From Lachnoclostridium sp. UBA6475 (GTDB lineage Bacteria; Bacillota; Clostridia; Lachnospirales; Lachnospiraceae), in contig DJNB01000152.1 in the NCBI GenBank assembly GCA_002435545.1, forward strand, positions 1,263 through 16,160: a stretch of DNA of 14,898 bases, read 5' to 3'. The notes below the pieces were generated by a model. It was not told where the DNA came from. It saw only the letters and a list, made by a program, of their open reading frames with translations, and searched no databases. Below are positions 14,816 through 14,898 of this stretch, one piece after another. Both the position numbers and the translations under genes were made by a program. Each line of letters opens with the position of its first letter. The stretch's first letter is position 1.

Positions 14816-14898
14816 AAAAAAGACACATTTAACTAAAATATAGCCCTATTCAAAAGGATCAATATCATGTAAAATGAGATGATCTCTCGGAATCTTGA
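14816..14898 (+). other. Window end, no supported gene
   Basis: After the surface-protein stop codon there is an A-rich run and then AT-rich sequence. I find no convincing terminator hairpin, promoter or reading frame. The terminator of the surface-protein gene may lie beyond the window. Confidence 0.5.

Noticed and set aside
13600..14826. A 408-codon open frame on the - strand
   Set aside because: It is the mirror of the Pro-Thr repeat and Big_2 region; its V-G-S-G-A-T-V-G-C repeats arise from the repeat DNA on the coding strand, and it has no supporting upstream signals.
14816..14898. Terminator for the large surface-protein gene
   Set aside because: There is an A run and weak partial complementarity near gatcaatatcat / atgagatgatc, but no stable GC stem followed by T residues.

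Overview
The window looks like a chromosomal segment of a low-to-moderate GC Firmicute, most likely a Lachnospiraceae-type gut Clostridium. Three things suggest this: strong AGGAGG-like ribosome binding sites, large secreted proteins with proline-threonine linkers ending in lysine-rich Fn3 or Big_2 domains, and an ECF sigma factor paired with a DUF4179 anti-sigma factor. This is an inference from gene style; there is no rRNA or other marker gene. All convincing genes lie on the + strand.

Layout: (1) 1-569 is the 3' end of a surface-protein gene (Pro/Thr/Ser-rich linker plus an Fn3-like domain), followed by a probable terminator. (2) 835-7162 is a tight three-gene operon: a DUF6361-family protein, a phospholipase D-like (PLD) protein with two HxK half-sites, and a 1090-residue SF2/SNF2-like helicase. 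Genes one and two overlap by 8 nt and genes two and three are 15 nt apart. A strong hairpin terminator closes the operon. This is the most interesting part of the window: helicase plus PLD-nuclease pairs occur in known anti-phage or anti-plasmid systems such as DISARM and Dpd, but I see no methyltransferase, DUF1998 or other named partner here. (3) 7163-8600 holds a single AT-rich gene for an AAA_14/DUF4143 ATPase with its own promoter. It is bracketed by two nearly identical 34-nt copies of the same terminator and preceded by a 20-nt-arm inverted repeat touching its -35 box. It looks like a separately acquired cassette.

(4) 8693-11786 is an operon of an ECF sigma factor, its single-pass membrane anti-sigma factor (DUF4179), and a membrane-anchored M1-family zinc metallopeptidase, presumably an envelope-stress or surface-signal module. 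(5) 11957-14815 encodes a 952-residue exported protein: signal peptide, Gly-rich putative beta-helix, three 70-residue InlB/Flg_new repeats, a long Pro-Thr linker built on 36-bp repeats, and two Big_2-like domains. The last 83 bases hold no gene that I can support.

The candidate system, its DUF4143 neighbour and the sigma operon thus sit between two genes for repetitive extracellular proteins. The functional proposal for the three-gene operon rests on domain content and operon structure, and is an inference.
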